From positions 3,503,501 to 3,567,500 of the forward strand of contig NZ_LT629796.1 of the NCBI RefSeq assembly GCF_900106065.1: a stretch of DNA of 64,000 nt, written 5' to 3'. Position numbers and translations under genes: made by a program. The notes under the pieces are model-generated. The model saw only the letters and a program-made list of their open reading frames with translations. It had not been told where the DNA came from and did not search any database. The DNA comes from Pseudomonas mandelii. GTDB taxonomy: Bacteria > Pseudomonadota > Gammaproteobacteria > Pseudomonadales > Pseudomonadaceae. This document shows positions 63,970-64,000 of the stretch, piece after piece (position 1 is the stretch's first letter; every line of letters starts with the position of its first letter).

Positions 63970-64000
63970 TTGCCACCTCCGGTGATGGAGAGGCGGTGGG

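Overview
The window is chromosomal DNA of a fluorescent pseudomonad, most likely the Pseudomonas fluorescens complex. The grounds are the gene content and order, the high G+C coding style, and many REP/REPIN palindromes of the GCGAGCAAGCTCGC type between genes. No rRNA, tRNA, IS element, prophage or CRISPR array was seen.

Layout. 1-8.7 kb: distal half of the dcw cell-wall/division cluster, ftsW(partial)-murG-murC-ddlB-ftsQ-ftsA-ftsZ-lpxC, tightly packed and closed by a terminator. 8.8-12.5 kb: a Cache-type diguanylate cyclase, an OprD-family porin and a small secreted protein, all on the minus strand. 12.5-18.8 kb: a minus-strand operon of RND adaptor, RND pump, response regulator and sensor kinase, in the order I recall for MexMN plus its two-component pair. 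18.8-20.2 kb: 1.4 kb without a convincing protein gene. It holds a dispersed Pseudomonas repeat, a seven-copy array of a 71-72 bp unit, and a structured leader RNA in front of a DUF6124 gene. 20.2-24 kb: small conserved proteins, a YkgJ-type cysteine-cluster protein, an acetyltransferase and CheV. 24.1-28.4 kb: norR and hmp, divergent across three NorR-type sites, then a SnoaL-like protein and dsbB. 28.4-34 kb: the cyoABCDE cytochrome bo3 operon behind a long upstream region. 34.2-38 kb: a MocR regulator divergent from a RidA protein, one unrecognised gene and a DUF72 protein. 38-43.5 kb: a two-component system divergent from msrB-dipZ-msrA, which looks like a periplasmic methionine-sulfoxide repair module. 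43.5-51.2 kb: accessory genes, including a PAS-GGDEF cyclase, a LysR regulator with an ArgD-like transaminase, YefM/YoeB, and a PhoD-like phosphatase. 51.3-56.9 kb: mlaA, a further two-component system, and a patch of small duplicated or AT-rich genes. 56.9-62 kb: the fdsGBAD soluble NAD-dependent formate dehydrogenase operon. 62.4-64 kb: a two-TM potassium channel, a second copy of the PH-domain gene and a DUF3077 gene at the edge.

The most interesting item is the leader at 19.92-20.13 kb. A 74-nt segment folds into a 15-bp closed stem with an inner UUCG hairpin. Its unpaired part is complementary to one sequence upstream and another downstream in the same leader. This is the seqA/seqB/seqC logic of the phage P4 CI and P1 C4 antisense RNAs, here placed in front of a chromosomal DUF6124 gene. 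Other points of interest are the periplasmic Msr module with a candidate operator, the three NorR sites, and a PH-domain gene family with two intact copies and one decayed tail flanking an AT-rich insert.
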